A stretch of 64,000 bases of DNA from Shewanella mesophila (GCF_019457515.1 NZ_CP080421.1:1550001-1614000); one strand, 5' to 3'; positions 17,633 to 26,672 are shown, counted from the first letter of the stretch. Notes: generated by a model not told the origin, from the sequence alone. Numbers and translations: made by a program.

Positions 17633-17745
17633 TGGTGACCCTAGGGTCCCCCCGCAATGATAACTTGTGAACTCGGCCAGGCCCGGAAGGGAGCAACCGC
17701 AGCAGGCGACTCATGTGCCGGGGTGTGGCTCTAGGGAAACCTCCA
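17633..17745 (+). ncRNA. ffs: Signal recognition particle 4.5S RNA
   Basis: The 113-base segment has the diagnostic SRP Alu-less domain IV core: CCAGGCCCGGAAGGGAGCAA with the GGAA tetraloop, followed on the 3' side by GCAGCAGGCGAC and GTGCCGGGGTGTGG. The ends TGGTGACCCTAG and CTAGGGAAACCTCCA pair to form the basal stem. Size matches E. coli 4.5S RNA (114 nt). It partners Ffh to target nascent inner-membrane proteins to the Sec translocon. End positions are inferred from pairing, accurate to a few bases. Confidence 0.93.
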
Positions 17746-17826
17746 ATCTTAACTATTACCAACGAGTTAACCCAGAAATACCTCAGGTGATACACTTGAT
17801 GGTACATTCTATCAAAAATAATCTAT

Positions 17827-17856
17827 CTGAACTTCTGAACTTCTGAACTTCTGAAC
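17827..17856 (+). repeat. Tandem octamer repeat, 3.75 copies
   Basis: CTGAACTT is repeated at 17827, 17835 and 17843, with a partial fourth unit CTGAAC at 17851. It lies 80 bases after the 4.5S RNA in non-coding DNA. Confidence 0.85.
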
Positions 17857-17931
17857 ATCCCTTCACTTAATTTTTAAAGCTTAGTTTTTCAGAAATATAA
17901 TGATATAAATCATCAAGTTATTTACATCGTT

Positions 17932-18204
17932 TTATGCTGTCTCATTTTTGTTTAAATTTGCTTTTAGAAAGGCTCTCGATTTTTCGAGGGCGGCTTGTAT
18001 TTCCTCTTTCATCTGTTTGAGCTCGTTATAGTCTTCAAAAAAGTAAGTATCGACCAAGTGGCGGATGTAGCGAACTGGCAGTTGGTTTAGGGTAACGCAG
18101 CATAAGTCTGCCAAATAATCCTCAGGCAATTCATCTATTAACCCTTCATCTGATAGGAGTTCTAATAAAAGGACTTCATAGTAATTTCGAATTTCTAGTT
18201 GCAT
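17932..18204 (-). CDS. ComFB family protein
   Basis: A 90-residue protein resembling the late-competence ComFB family: IRNYYEVLLLELLSDEGL at the start, then a cysteine-containing segment YLADLCCVTLNQLPVRYIRH typical of the family's zinc- or nucleotide-binding core (only CC of the usual cysteines is visible). In cyanobacteria and Firmicutes ComFB-like proteins bind cyclic dinucleotides or act in competence; the role in gammaproteobacteria is not established. The gene stands alone, convergent to ffs, in an AT-rich neighbourhood. RBS on the minus strand is GGAGAAAG upstream of the ATG. Confidence 0.75.
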   Translation of the reverse strand: MQLEIRNYYEVLLLELLSDEGLIDELPEDYLADLCCVTLNQLPVRYIRHLVDTYFFEDYNELKQMKEEIQAALEKSRAFLKANLNKNETA

Positions 18205-18406
18205 CCGCTTTCTCCAAAGGTTCGTATTGATTATCTTCAGTTTATAGTTATAGCTATTAATCTAGTTTGCTACCATATCGTGCTTGCAGCAATAAAAACT
18301 TGTCTCCATCTTTTGGATATAATTCTAGCGGTTGTTTGCGATATTCGCCTTTTATAATACTAGTGGGTATCGCTGTAGGTATTTATATTGCGGAAATTTT
18401 CGATAT

Positions 18407-18436
18407 AAAAAACGCCAGCAAAGAGTTACTGGCGTT
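18407..18436 (-). terminator. Terminator of the DUF2057 gene
   Basis: AACGCCAG (18411-18418) and CTGGCGTT (18429-18436) form an 8-base stem; on the minus strand it ends in a T run. It lies 25 bases beyond the stop codon at 18462. Confidence 0.85.
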
Positions 18437-18461
18437 GTAGATTGGGGTGAAACGTTTTTAT

Positions 18462-19163
18462 TTACAGCTGCTTAATTGCCCAGCTCATAAATTCTTTACG
18501 GGTTTTGTCATCAGCATGTAACCACCAATACTGTAGCATCTGTTGTGCGTGATCTGCATCGGAAGCCGTTGCTGGTAGTGTTGCTGGTAACGTTACAGCC
18601 TCAATTGAAGCGGCTGGAGCCACGGCTGGCGTTGGAGCATGAGTATTATTGGTTGCGACAACTGCAGCTGAACTGGTTGCTGCTACTGAAGCCACATCGA
18701 TATCTTGACCACTATCACCACCAAATAATTTACTGACAAAACTCTCTTCTGTGATGTTGGTTTGCGCTACTTTGTAGCTAACATTACCACCATCTTTGCG
18801 AGTAATAATAACCTGTGGTGCTTTGGCAAAAGTCTTCGGGCGTTTAATTACTTCACCTTCCGCTGGCATTAATTGGTAGTCGTGGTTGCCATCTACCGCT
18901 AATGTGACAATAAACGGAGAAGACTTTATAAAACTTTCACTGTCACTAAAGTCATCTTGAACCATATCGTGGTAGCGAATCGCAATTTTGTGAGTGCCAT
19001 TATCTAAGCTGATGTCTGATTTATGATTGAACATGCTGCTTTCAATTTTTTGACCATCTAGGGCAAGATATTCAAATGCCATGGGGATGGTTAAATTAGC
19101 AGCCATTGCCGAAGAGGCACCAAGCAGAGCGATTAAAGCGGTGATTGGCATTACTGATTTCAT
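18462..19163 (-). CDS. DUF2057 family periplasmic protein
   Basis: A 233-residue exported protein. Residues 1-21 are a signal peptide ([20 protein letters not shown], cleavage near AMAAN). The next 120 residues match DUF2057 (YccT-like), beta-rich with [14 protein letters not shown] and [12 protein letters not shown] low-complexity Ala/Thr/Val linker at about 155-205 (many short [14 protein letters not shown] blocks) leads to a C-terminal helix with [19 protein letters not shown]. No function is established for the family. It follows priC after 10 bases on the same strand and ends the priC-TSUP unit. Confidence 0.85.
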   Translation of the reverse strand: MKSVMPITALIALLGASSAMAANLTIPMAFEYLALDGQKIESSMFNHKSDISLDNGTHKIAIRYHDMVQDDFSDSESFIKSSPFIVTLAVDGNHDYQLMPAEGEVIKRPKTFAKAPQVIITRKDGGNVSYKVAQTNITEESFVSKLFGGDSGQDIDVASVAATSSAAVVATNNTHAPTPAVAPAASIEAVTLPATLPATASDADHAQQMLQYWWLHADDKTRKEFMSWAIKQL

Positions 19164-19172
19164 TGTTGCTCC

Positions 19173-19835
19173 TTAACGATTCTGACTCTTATACGGGCGT
19201 TCAAACGCCTGAATACGATCTTCAATATAGCTTATAGCTTGTCGGCACTTCCCTAAGCGGCGATGGACTAAAAGTATCTCATTTTGCAGTGCAATTTTGT
19301 CAGCACTATGACAGTTTTCAAGTTTTGATTGTAAGTTTTCGATTTTTTGTTCAAATGTTTGAACCCAGTTCAAATGTTTGTTCAATTCATCATACAACTG
19401 GTGACTATTATGCATCACACCCGTCGCGATCCAACCAAAACCACTTTCTGCATGGGATTGTTGACGACGCTTTTTGGCGTTGGCAAATCGCGATGCACGT
19501 TGTTGTTCGGCAGATTTAACATTTAATGTTGTAGTGTTAAGTGCTCGTCGAACCGCGGTAAATCTGTCTTGTATTCCTTCGCAGCTTAACGCAACGGTCT
19601 CTATAGATATATTCCCCTTTAATAGCTTTTCTAACTGAGCAATTTTTTTGCTCAGTTGCAATATACAAGGTTGCAGCTGTGCACCCGTTTGGTCGAACAA
19701 GCTGTCATTAAAACGCTCGGTATCGTTTAGCAACTTACGTTGGCCTTTAGCCAATTGGCTATCATGTTGTAGTACTTCTTGTTCTAGCTGCTTGAGTTGG
19801 ACTCTTAAACGATGAATTAGTTCAGTGGTGTTCAT
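19173..19835 (-). CDS. priC: Primosomal replication protein PriC (N'')
   Basis: A 220-residue, largely helical protein with predicted coiled coils (residues 5-40, 60-80, 155-185). The C-terminal segment RRLGKCRQAISYIEDRIQAF is the PriC hallmark, comparable to RCRHALEKIENRL in E. coli. PriC helps reload DnaB helicase at stalled forks independently of PriA. I start at the ATG at 19835, which overlaps the TSUP stop codon as ATGA and has GGAG upstream; an upstream ATG at 19850 lies inside the TSUP gene. Neighbours DinG and PolB also act at blocked forks, which agrees with the assignment. Sequence similarity is modest, so confidence is moderate to high. Confidence 0.82.
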   Translation of the reverse strand: MNTTELIHRLRVQLKQLEQEVLQHDSQLAKGQRKLLNDTERFNDSLFDQTGAQLQPCILQLSKKIAQLEKLLKGNISIETVALSCEGIQDRFTAVRRALNTTTLNVKSAEQQRASRFANAKKRRQQSHAESGFGWIATGVMHNSHQLYDELNKHLNWVQTFEQKIENLQSKLENCHSADKIALQNEILLVHRRLGKCRQAISYIEDRIQAFERPYKSQNR

Positions 19836-20605
19836 GCCCATGCACTCCATGCCAAGTTGATGGCGATGAGGATCACTATGCTAATAAATAGCGGGCGAAT
19901 AAAAGGCACGCCAAATTTGATTGCCGTTCTCGCCCCTATAAATGAGCCAAGCATCATACACAATCCCATTGAGAGGCCGATGACTATGTTTACCTGCCCT
20001 AGGGCGAGAAAGACCACGAGGGATGTAAGATTACTGATTAAGGTCATTGCTCTAGCCAGTCCGCAGCTATTGAGCACAGGCAACTTATATTGAGAGGCGC
20101 TACTAATTGTCCAAAATGCGCCAACGGCTGGACCGGCAAAACCATCATAAAATCCAAGTGGTAATCCTTGGCACCATTGTTTCTTCTTAGACGGTGTCGT
20201 TGTTGGAGCGATATAGGCGCTATCACCCATAGCATTAGGTTTGACTAAGGTGTATATCGCAATGAAGATAATGATGATAGGTAATAATTTTTCTAGCCAT
20301 TGGTTATCGATAAGGTAAACCACGACCGTGCCAAAAACGGCGCCAATAAAGGTGGCGATTGAGGCGTGATACCAAAACCTTGGCGTAAAAAATTGTTTGC
20401 GATAGTAGGTAAATGCAGCCATTGATGAACCAAAGCTTGCAGCGAGCTTATTAGTTCCGAGCGCCGTATGAGGGGGGATGCCTATGGTTAATAATGCTGG
20501 AATTGACAGCAAACCACCGCCTCCAGCTACCGCATCAATAAATCCTGCAATAAAACCGGTTGCGGCCAAAATAGCCCAACTACTTGGTTCTAGAAGTAAC
20601 TCCAA
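19832..20605 (-). CDS. TSUP family membrane transporter (TauE/SafE), copy 1
   Basis: A 257-residue inner-membrane protein with eight hydrophobic segments. It contains the family motif FIDAVAGGGGLLSIPALL at about residues 21-38 and the second-repeat DGFAGPAVGAFW near residue 155. TSUP proteins are thought to move sulfur-containing or small organic anions (sulfite, sulfoacetate, taurine products); the substrate is not deducible. The gene starts 8 bases after dinG and overlaps priC by 4 bases, so these three are co-transcribed. A paralogue lies at 44465-45244. Confidence 0.88.
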   Translation of the reverse strand: MELLLEPSSWAILAATGFIAGFIDAVAGGGGLLSIPALLTIGIPPHTALGTNKLAASFGSSMAAFTYYRKQFFTPRFWYHASIATFIGAVFGTVVVYLIDNQWLEKLLPIIIIFIAIYTLVKPNAMGDSAYIAPTTTPSKKKQWCQGLPLGFYDGFAGPAVGAFWTISSASQYKLPVLNSCGLARAMTLISNLTSLVVFLALGQVNIVIGLSMGLCMMLGSFIGARTAIKFGVPFIRPLFISIVILIAINLAWSAWA

Positions 20606-20613
20606 AGATTTTC

Positions 20614-22686
20614 CTATTCTATTACTTGACGAAAGGGTGGTAAGGCATCGAGTAGTGATTTACCGTAGCGTTTAGTGACCAGTCGACGGTCTAAAATGGT
20701 TATACGACCGTAATCCTCTTCCTTACGCAGCAATCTACCACAACTTTGGATTAATTTACGCGAAGCATCGGGTATTGTCAGTTGGAGAAACGGATTGCCA
20801 CCCTTTATCTTAATATATTCTGCATGAGCCTGCTCGACAGGCGATGTAGGGACGGCAAAAGGGAGTTTAGTGATAATGAGATTCGTCAGATAATCACCTG
20901 GGAGATCCAATCCTTCAGAAAAGCTGCCTGTGCCAAATATAATGCTGACTTCACCATCGTCACAGCGCTTTTTATGATTGGCCAATATTTGCTGACGTGA
21001 GTCTTCGCCTTGGATCAATAATCTGGTGTTAATTTTGGGACGAACCAAGTCTGCTACTTTTTCCATCTGCCAATAAGAAGCAAATAGCACTAAGGTGGCT
21101 GTTTCACCTTCAATGAGTGAAATAATCTGTTCTGCTAACTCTTCAGTATAGCGATCATCAGTTGGCTCTGAACGCATCTTAGGGATAAACAAGGTGGCGT
21201 TTTGCTGGAAATCAAATGGGCTATCCATTGCTAAATAGCGACTGCCATCATTGATTGATAAACCGACTTGATGGGTAAAGTGATTAAAGTTGTTCAAGGC
21301 CCTTAAGGTTGCGCTGCACAAAACGACCCCTGCGGCTTTTTCCCATAACAGTGACTCAAGCATAAAGCCGACTTCGATCGGGGAGACATTAAATAGATAA
21401 TCACTTTGCTTGCCAGTTAGCTGTTCAACCCATCTTGCCATCGGTGCGCCCTTGGAACTGTCTGTTTTAGCCATCATCTTCCATAGCTTTTGCAGATTTT
21501 CTAAGCGCTGCAACATAAATCCGGTTTCACTTAAGAGCTGTTCGGCTTGATGTTTAGGCAGCTCACCATCTTTGATTGACTCACTGAGTAGGGCAAGCAT
21601 CTTATTAAACTGCTTTAACGCGCTATTTGAAGCAGTGGCTAAATTCTCCGATGGGATCACTAACGCTTGTGGTAGCTTGCCATGTTCAAAACGAATCCGA
21701 TTTTCAGGATTATCAAATGCAGCGGCTTGAGTATCACAATACTGCGCAACGCCGTTGAGTAAACTGGTTAGCTCGCCAATGTGATCTAACATCGCCTGAG
21801 CCGGGGCAATAATATGGTTGCTCTTGAGCTGATTTTGCAATTTGGTGCTGGTTTTGCCTATTTTTTCAAGCCAATCGATAGCTCCCCGCAAGGTGGCCTG
21901 GGCGCTAGAGAAGTCTCTTGCAACCACTGGTAAGTGATGTGCTTCATCTATCACATAGTAAAGTTCTTCAGGGTCGGGCAGTATCACGCCACCGCCAAGT
22001 TCGAGATCGGCAAAAAGTAAACTGTGGTTAGCAATTAACACATCCCAATTATCGATATCTTCTCGTGCCTTATGAAATGGGCAGTGCCGATGGCTGGCAA
22101 GTTGACGATGACAGCTATGCTTGTCACAGGCAATTTGGCTCCAAAGGTGATCGGGTAGTTGTGTGGCTAATGTGTCACGCTCACCATTCCATCGTCCCTC
22201 GTGGTAATCTTTCAATAACCCTTGTAACAGCTCTATTTGACTGTGATCAGGCTTAGTTTGCCACATGGCCATTTGGGTACCGTCATCGCTGCCGATGAGC
22301 ATCTCTAACTTTGCCAGGCAGACATAGCGCTGGCGTCCTTTAACGAGGCCAAAGGTAAAGTCGACTCCTGATTGCTGTAAAAAGAAGGGGAGATCTTTAT
22401 TGAGCAGCTGCTCTTGCAGAGCGACGGTAGCCGTCGCTATGCAGACTTTCTTTTTATTGGCTAAGGCAAGTGGTATGGTGCCCAATATATAGGCCAGCGA
22501 TTTGCCGATTCCCGTTCCCGCCTCAACGACTATGATGCGTCTATGTTGATCATATTCGCCCGCTAGTGTCTTTGATATTTCTGCCACAATGTAGTTCTGT
22601 TCCCGCCGTGAGCGAAAATTAGGAAGGGACGCCGCAATATCTTTGTAGATGGTGCGGATCTGAGTTTTTACATTTGCAGATAACAT
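20614..22686 (-). CDS. dinG: ATP-dependent DNA helicase DinG
   Basis: A 690-residue XPD-like superfamily 2 helicase. The start LSANVKTQIRTIYKDIAASL parallels the E. coli DinG N-terminus. Walker A is EAGTGIGKSLAY near residue 56, DEAH box is VIDEAHHLP near residue 243, and the Fe-S cysteines are RQRYVCLAKLE and CDKHSCHRQLASHRHC, the four-cysteine arrangement of DinG. C-terminal motifs SFSEGLDLPGD and SCGRLLRKEEDYGRI are intact, and it ends LLDALPPFRQV, as DinG. It unwinds DNA-RNA hybrids and D-loops and is SOS-inducible in E. coli. I prefer the ATG at 22686 over 22719 by homology; no strong RBS precedes either. YoaA is the alternative but lacks this N-terminus. Confidence 0.92.
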   Translation of the reverse strand: MLSANVKTQIRTIYKDIAASLPNFRSRREQNYIVAEISKTLAGEYDQHRRIIVVEAGTGIGKSLAYILGTIPLALANKKKVCIATATVALQEQLLNKDLPFFLQQSGVDFTFGLVKGRQRYVCLAKLEMLIGSDDGTQMAMWQTKPDHSQIELLQGLLKDYHEGRWNGERDTLATQLPDHLWSQIACDKHSCHRQLASHRHCPFHKAREDIDNWDVLIANHSLLFADLELGGGVILPDPEELYYVIDEAHHLPVVARDFSSAQATLRGAIDWLEKIGKTSTKLQNQLKSNHIIAPAQAMLDHIGELTSLLNGVAQYCDTQAAAFDNPENRIRFEHGKLPQALVIPSENLATASNSALKQFNKMLALLSESIKDGELPKHQAEQLLSETGFMLQRLENLQKLWKMMAKTDSSKGAPMARWVEQLTGKQSDYLFNVSPIEVGFMLESLLWEKAAGVVLCSATLRALNNFNHFTHQVGLSINDGSRYLAMDSPFDFQQNATLFIPKMRSEPTDDRYTEELAEQIISLIEGETATLVLFASYWQMEKVADLVRPKINTRLLIQGEDSRQQILANHKKRCDDGEVSIIFGTGSFSEGLDLPGDYLTNLIITKLPFAVPTSPVEQAHAEYIKIKGGNPFLQLTIPDASRKLIQSCGRLLRKEEDYGRITILDRRLVTKRYGKSLLDALPPFRQVIE

Positions 22687-22734
22687 GAAAGCACATAGCA
22701 GAGAAATAGAGCTGTACATAATAACAGTGATTAC

Positions 22735-22754
22735 ATAGCCTAAGAAGAGGCTAT
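22735..22754. promoter_or_regulatory. Inverted repeat between dinG and polB
   Basis: ATAGCCT (22735-22741) and AGGCTAT (22748-22754) pair perfectly around AAGAAG. It sits in the divergent promoter region, so an operator or leader hairpin is likelier than a terminator. Confidence 0.45.
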
Positions 22755-22763
22755 TGTGACTAT

Positions 22764-22787
22764 TTCAATAGTTTGTTAGCTATTGAA
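22764..22787. promoter_or_regulatory. Second inverted repeat between dinG and polB
   Basis: TTCAATAG (22764-22771) and CTATTGAA (22780-22787) are perfect 8-base arms with an 8-base spacer, 10 bases after the first inverted repeat and about 60 bases before the polB start. Confidence 0.45.
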
Positions 22788-22849
22788 CTGATAACCCCAT
22801 GAATTAATGAATAAGAGTAGGCTCCTTGAACGTAGATTTTTCGACAGGC

Positions 22850-25213
22850 ATGAGTGTTAAAGGGCGGATATTAACGCGTCATCAAGTGGGTGGTGCGCTG
22901 CATTATTATCTTAAGACGCTGGATGGTCCTGTGCGCGTGATCGTCAATCAAAGTGAAAGAGTATGTTTTTGCCGCACCAGTGACGCTGATTTGTTGCTGA
23001 CTCTTAACGGGTGTCAATCTATACGTAGTGAAGCCATCAGCCTAAAAACATTTCAGCAAGAACCTGTCTCCGCGCTCTATTGCCCAAATAATCAAGTATT
23101 CCGCCAGCTTTCAAGGGGGGCTAGCGATCAAGGTATTGCACTATATGAGGCTGATATTCGTCCAGAGCAACGATACTTAATTGAGCGTTTTATTGCTTTA
23201 GATGTCGAGTTTATTGGGGGGCAAGGATCAGGTGAGGCGATTAATACGGTCGTTGGGCATCGATCTCGTCGTACTGATCTTGATGTGACGCTTTCAATCG
23301 TATCTTTGGACTTTGAATGCTCAATGAGTGGCGAACTCTATAGCGTTGGCTTATATGGCAAGGACAACGAGGGAGAGACGATAGCGTTAGTTATCATGGT
23401 TGGATCGCATTCAGATAACCATGAGCAAGGTGGCTCCTGTGCTGTGACGAATATTGAGTGGGTAGAAAACGAAGCGGCGCTGATCGTAGCGCTGATTAAC
23501 TGGTTTGATCGGGTTGATCCCGACATCATTATAGGTTGGGCTGTGGTCACTTTTGATCTGGCGCTATTGTACCGACGTGCTGCCTTCCATCAAATTCCCC
23601 TTAATCTGGGACGAAATCAGCAGCCATTAACATGGAAGGTTGAAGATAAGTTTCGTCCTGAAACTTTGGTGCTTCCTGGAAGAGTGGTGCTCGATGGCAT
23701 TGATTGGTTAAAAGCCGCATTTTATCAGTTCGATAGTTATTCTCTAGAAAATGTATCTCGCCAGTTACTTGGTGAGGGCAAAGCCATTGATGATGTTGCC
23801 AATCGAGGTGAAGAGATCACGGTCTTATTTCAAACTGATAAACTGGGGTTAGCCTATTACAACCTTACCGATAGCAGACTGGTGTGGGACATTTTTCAAA
23901 AGACGTCGTTAACGGAGTTTGCCCTAGAGCGCTCGAGACTAACGGGTTTGGAGCTGGGGCGGGTTGGCGCATCAGTGGCTGCGTTTAATCATCTCTACTT
24001 ACCGCATCTTCATCGTGCAGGTTATGTGGCACCAAGCGAGCCCGCAAGCGATGGGATTGAAAGTCCAGGCGGTTATGTAATGGACTCTATTCCTGGGCTA
24101 TATAAGCATATTTTAGTGCTGGATTTTAAAAGCCTTTACCCATCAATAATTCGTACCTTTCTTATCGACCCCAAAGGGCTCGCTGAAGGCCGGTTGCAAG
24201 ATGACTCAAAAACAGTGGCAGGGTTTTTAGGGGCTCGTTTTAGCCGAGATAAACCGATATTACCAGAGCTTATTGCTGAGCTTGCCGCCAAACGAGAGTT
24301 AGCTAAGCAGCATCATAATGCTCCTTTGTCTCAGGCGATTAAGATCATTATGAACTCTTTATATGGTGTGTTGGGCTCTAGAGGCTGTGTGTTTCATGAT
24401 GCGAAGTTGGCAAGCTCTATTACACTGCGTGGCCATCAAATTATGAAACAGACAAGGGCATGGATTGAAGAGATTGGGCTAAAAGTGATCTATGGCGACA
24501 CCGATTCAACTTTTGTGCATCTTGCCGATGGCAGTGATATAGCCGACATAGATGAGTTTGCGCGCAATTTAGTTTCAATAATCAACGGAAAATGGCGTTC
24601 ATTGCTTAAACAGCATTATGAACTCGACTGCCATTTAGAACTTGAATATGAACGTCACTTTGAACAGTTTTTTATGCCCACACTGCGGGGGTCATTAGAA
24701 GGCTCTAAAAAGCGCTATGTTGGCGCATATACGGGAGAAAATGGTGAGCTCAAACTGATTTTTAAAGGCATGGAACAGGTAAGAAGTGACTGGAGCCCGC
24801 TGGCTCGGCAGGTCCAAGCCGAGTTGTATTATCGGTTGTTCGCTAAGCAAGACATCGTAGAATATCTCAAGGATATCGTTTTGAGATTACAACAAGGCGA
24901 GCTGGACGATTTACTTATTTTTTCAAAACGTCTTAGAAGAAACATAGATGAGTACACGGCAAAGGCGTCGCCCCATGTTAAAGCTGCTTCACTTTGGTGC
25001 GAACGTAGTGGCAACAAACGACACGGAAAAAGAGGCGTTAAAGTTAAATATATCATCACTAGTAATGGTGCTGAGCCTATAGATTTTTGCCAAGGCCGAG
25101 TGGACTATCAATATTATTTAGATAAACAAATTGCACCCATTTCTGATCCAATTCTTTCAATTTTAAACACTAGTTTCAATCAAGTCATGTCAAAGCAAAT
25201 GTCCTTAATTTAG
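22850..25213 (+). CDS. polB: DNA polymerase II (family B)
   Basis: A 787-residue family B polymerase (E. coli Pol II is 783). Polymerase motifs are complete: DFKSLYPSIIRTF near residue 418, KIIMNSLYGVLGS near residue 500 and YGDTDSTFV near residue 548. Exonuclease motif I (SLDFEC) has both acidic residues and motif III (YNLTDSRL) is intact, but motif II reads GWAVVTFD where the family has GWNVVxFD, so the usually conserved Asn is Ala. I start at the ATG at 22850 (MSVKGRILTRH), which aligns with E. coli MAQAGFILTRH; a TTG at 22826 would add eight residues. Pol II restarts synthesis at lesions in the SOS response. Divergent from dinG. Confidence 0.93.
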   Translation: MSVKGRILTRHQVGGALHYYLKTLDGPVRVIVNQSERVCFCRTSDADLLLTLNGCQSIRSEAISLKTFQQEPVSALYCPNNQVFRQLSRGASDQGIALYEADIRPEQRYLIERFIALDVEFIGGQGSGEAINTVVGHRSRRTDLDVTLSIVSLDFECSMSGELYSVGLYGKDNEGETIALVIMVGSHSDNHEQGGSCAVTNIEWVENEAALIVALINWFDRVDPDIIIGWAVVTFDLALLYRRAAFHQIPLNLGRNQQPLTWKVEDKFRPETLVLPGRVVLDGIDWLKAAFYQFDSYSLENVSRQLLGEGKAIDDVANRGEEITVLFQTDKLGLAYYNLTDSRLVWDIFQKTSLTEFALERSRLTGLELGRVGASVAAFNHLYLPHLHRAGYVAPSEPASDGIESPGGYVMDSIPGLYKHILVLDFKSLYPSIIRTFLIDPKGLAEGRLQDDSKTVAGFLGARFSRDKPILPELIAELAAKRELAKQHHNAPLSQAIKIIMNSLYGVLGSRGCVFHDAKLASSITLRGHQIMKQTRAWIEEIGLKVIYGDTDSTFVHLADGSDIADIDEFARNLVSIINGKWRSLLKQHYELDCHLELEYERHFEQFFMPTLRGSLEGSKKRYVGAYTGENGELKLIFKGMEQVRSDWSPLARQVQAELYYRLFAKQDIVEYLKDIVLRLQQGELDDLLIFSKRLRRNIDEYTAKASPHVKAASLWCERSGNKRHGKRGVKVKYIITSNGAEPIDFCQGRVDYQYYLDKQIAPISDPILSILNTSFNQVMSKQMSLI

Positions 25214-25337
25214 TTGTCACTAGGTTGGTGCTATCAGCATGAGATGTTAATAAATGGTGTAAACTATGCTGATATCGCTGATTCTTGGTTAATATAGTGA
25301 AAAATAGTGTGCTTTTTGTGATATTCGTCTTTGAGGG

Positions 25338-25358
25338 TTTGCTAATCCTTTGCTAATC
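25338..25358 (+). promoter_or_regulatory. Tandem direct repeat upstream of the porin
   Basis: TTTGCTAATC occurs at 25338-25347 and again at 25349-25358, an 11-base period equal to one helical turn, about 90 bases ahead of the porin start. Tandem in-phase motifs are typical of activator sites at porin promoters such as OmpR sites, but the motif itself is not one I recognise. Confidence 0.5.
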
Positions 25359-25446
25359 TCAAACTGAAATTGGAACGAAATAAAACAACGGAATGTAGTG
25401 CAAGCATATAAAGCAAACTGAACATAACAAAAGGTTAAGCGAACAA

Positions 25447-26655
25447 ATGAAAAAGAGTTTAATAGCAACTGCATTAGCGGCTGTCATTTTTGTCCCGACA
25501 GCATCGGCTATCGAAATCTATAAAGATGATAAGAATGCTGTAGAAATCGGTGGTTTTATTGACGCACGAGTTATTAATACTCAAGGTGAAACTGAGGTGG
25601 TTAATGGCGCGTCACGCATTAATTTTGGTTTCACTCGTGAGATGAGTGATGGCTGGAAAGCCTTTACAAAACTGGAATGGGGCGTTAACCCTGTGGGCAG
25701 TAGTGATATTGTTTATAACAATCGTTTCGAATCTGTTCAAGATGAGTTTTTTTATAACCGTTTAGGTTACGTCGGTATATCTCACGACACTTATGGTTCT
25801 TTGACCATAGGTAAGCAGTGGGGTGCTTGGTATGATGTAGTGTATAGCACCAACTACGGTTTTGTTTGGGATGGTAATACCGCGGGGGTATACACCTACA
25901 ATAAAGACGACGGTGCAGTAAACGGTGTTGGTCGTGGTGACAAGACTGTTCAATATCGAAACTCATTTGGTGATGTTAGCTTTGCAGTTCAAGCTCAGTT
26001 AAAAAATAGCGCTTTCTATACCTGTGATTCAGATGATATTACTCAAGAAGCGTGTGAAGCGCTTTGGAATAGTGGTGATAGATCTGCCCAACAAGTTGAG
26101 TTTAACTACACTTATGGGGGTTCTGTAACTTATGCTGCGACTGACAAATTAACCCTAACAGCGGGTGTTAACCGTGGTGAGTTTGATGTGACCTATGGTA
26201 ATGGTGAACAAACAACAGCAGTCGATCTTATTTATGGTGCTGGTATCACTTGGGGGAGCTTTGATGATGTAGGTTTTTACGCTGCAGCTAACGTGAACAA
26301 GCAAGAAAACCACGATACCGATAACATTGGTCGCCTAATCAAAGACGCTTGGGGTGTAGAAAGCTTATTCTCTTACACCTTCGATAATGGTTTGCGTCCA
26401 TTCGTGTCTTATAACATTTTAGATGCTGGTAATGACTATGTTATCCAGCCAAACTTTAATGCAGATCCTAATGATGTATTTAAGCGTCAGTTTGTTGTGG
26501 TTGGTTTACATTATGTTTGGGACAACAATACTGTTTTATATGTAGAAGCTCGTAAGGATTACAGTGACTTTACCAGTGCAGATAAACAGCAAGAAGCGAG
26601 AATGTCTTTATCTGAAGATGATGGCATCGCAATTGGTATTCGTTACACCCTCTAA
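25447..26655 (+). CDS. Gram-negative porin
   Basis: A 402-residue outer-membrane trimeric porin of the OmpC/PhoE-like superfamily. Signal peptide at residues 1-21 (MKKSLIATALAAVIFVPTAS, cleavage after ASA). Strand-rich segments include VEIGGFIDARVI, SRINFGFTREMSDGWKAFTK, GYVGISHDTYGSLTIGKQWG (the eyelet-loop lead) and the closing strand GIAIGIRYTL, ending in a non-aromatic leucine rather than the more usual phenylalanine. A pair of cysteines (YTCDSDDITQEAC) sits in an external loop. It is monocistronic, with a terminator at 26673. The long upstream region with a tandem repeat suggests regulated expression. Confidence 0.9.
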   Translation: MKKSLIATALAAVIFVPTASAIEIYKDDKNAVEIGGFIDARVINTQGETEVVNGASRINFGFTREMSDGWKAFTKLEWGVNPVGSSDIVYNNRFESVQDEFFYNRLGYVGISHDTYGSLTIGKQWGAWYDVVYSTNYGFVWDGNTAGVYTYNKDDGAVNGVGRGDKTVQYRNSFGDVSFAVQAQLKNSAFYTCDSDDITQEACEALWNSGDRSAQQVEFNYTYGGSVTYAATDKLTLTAGVNRGEFDVTYGNGEQTTAVDLIYGAGITWGSFDDVGFYAAANVNKQENHDTDNIGRLIKDAWGVESLFSYTFDNGLRPFVSYNILDAGNDYVIQPNFNADPNDVFKRQFVVVGLHYVWDNNTVLYVEARKDYSDFTSADKQQEARMSLSEDDGIAIGIRYTL

Positions 26656-26672
26656 ACTCTGCTAATACAAAC

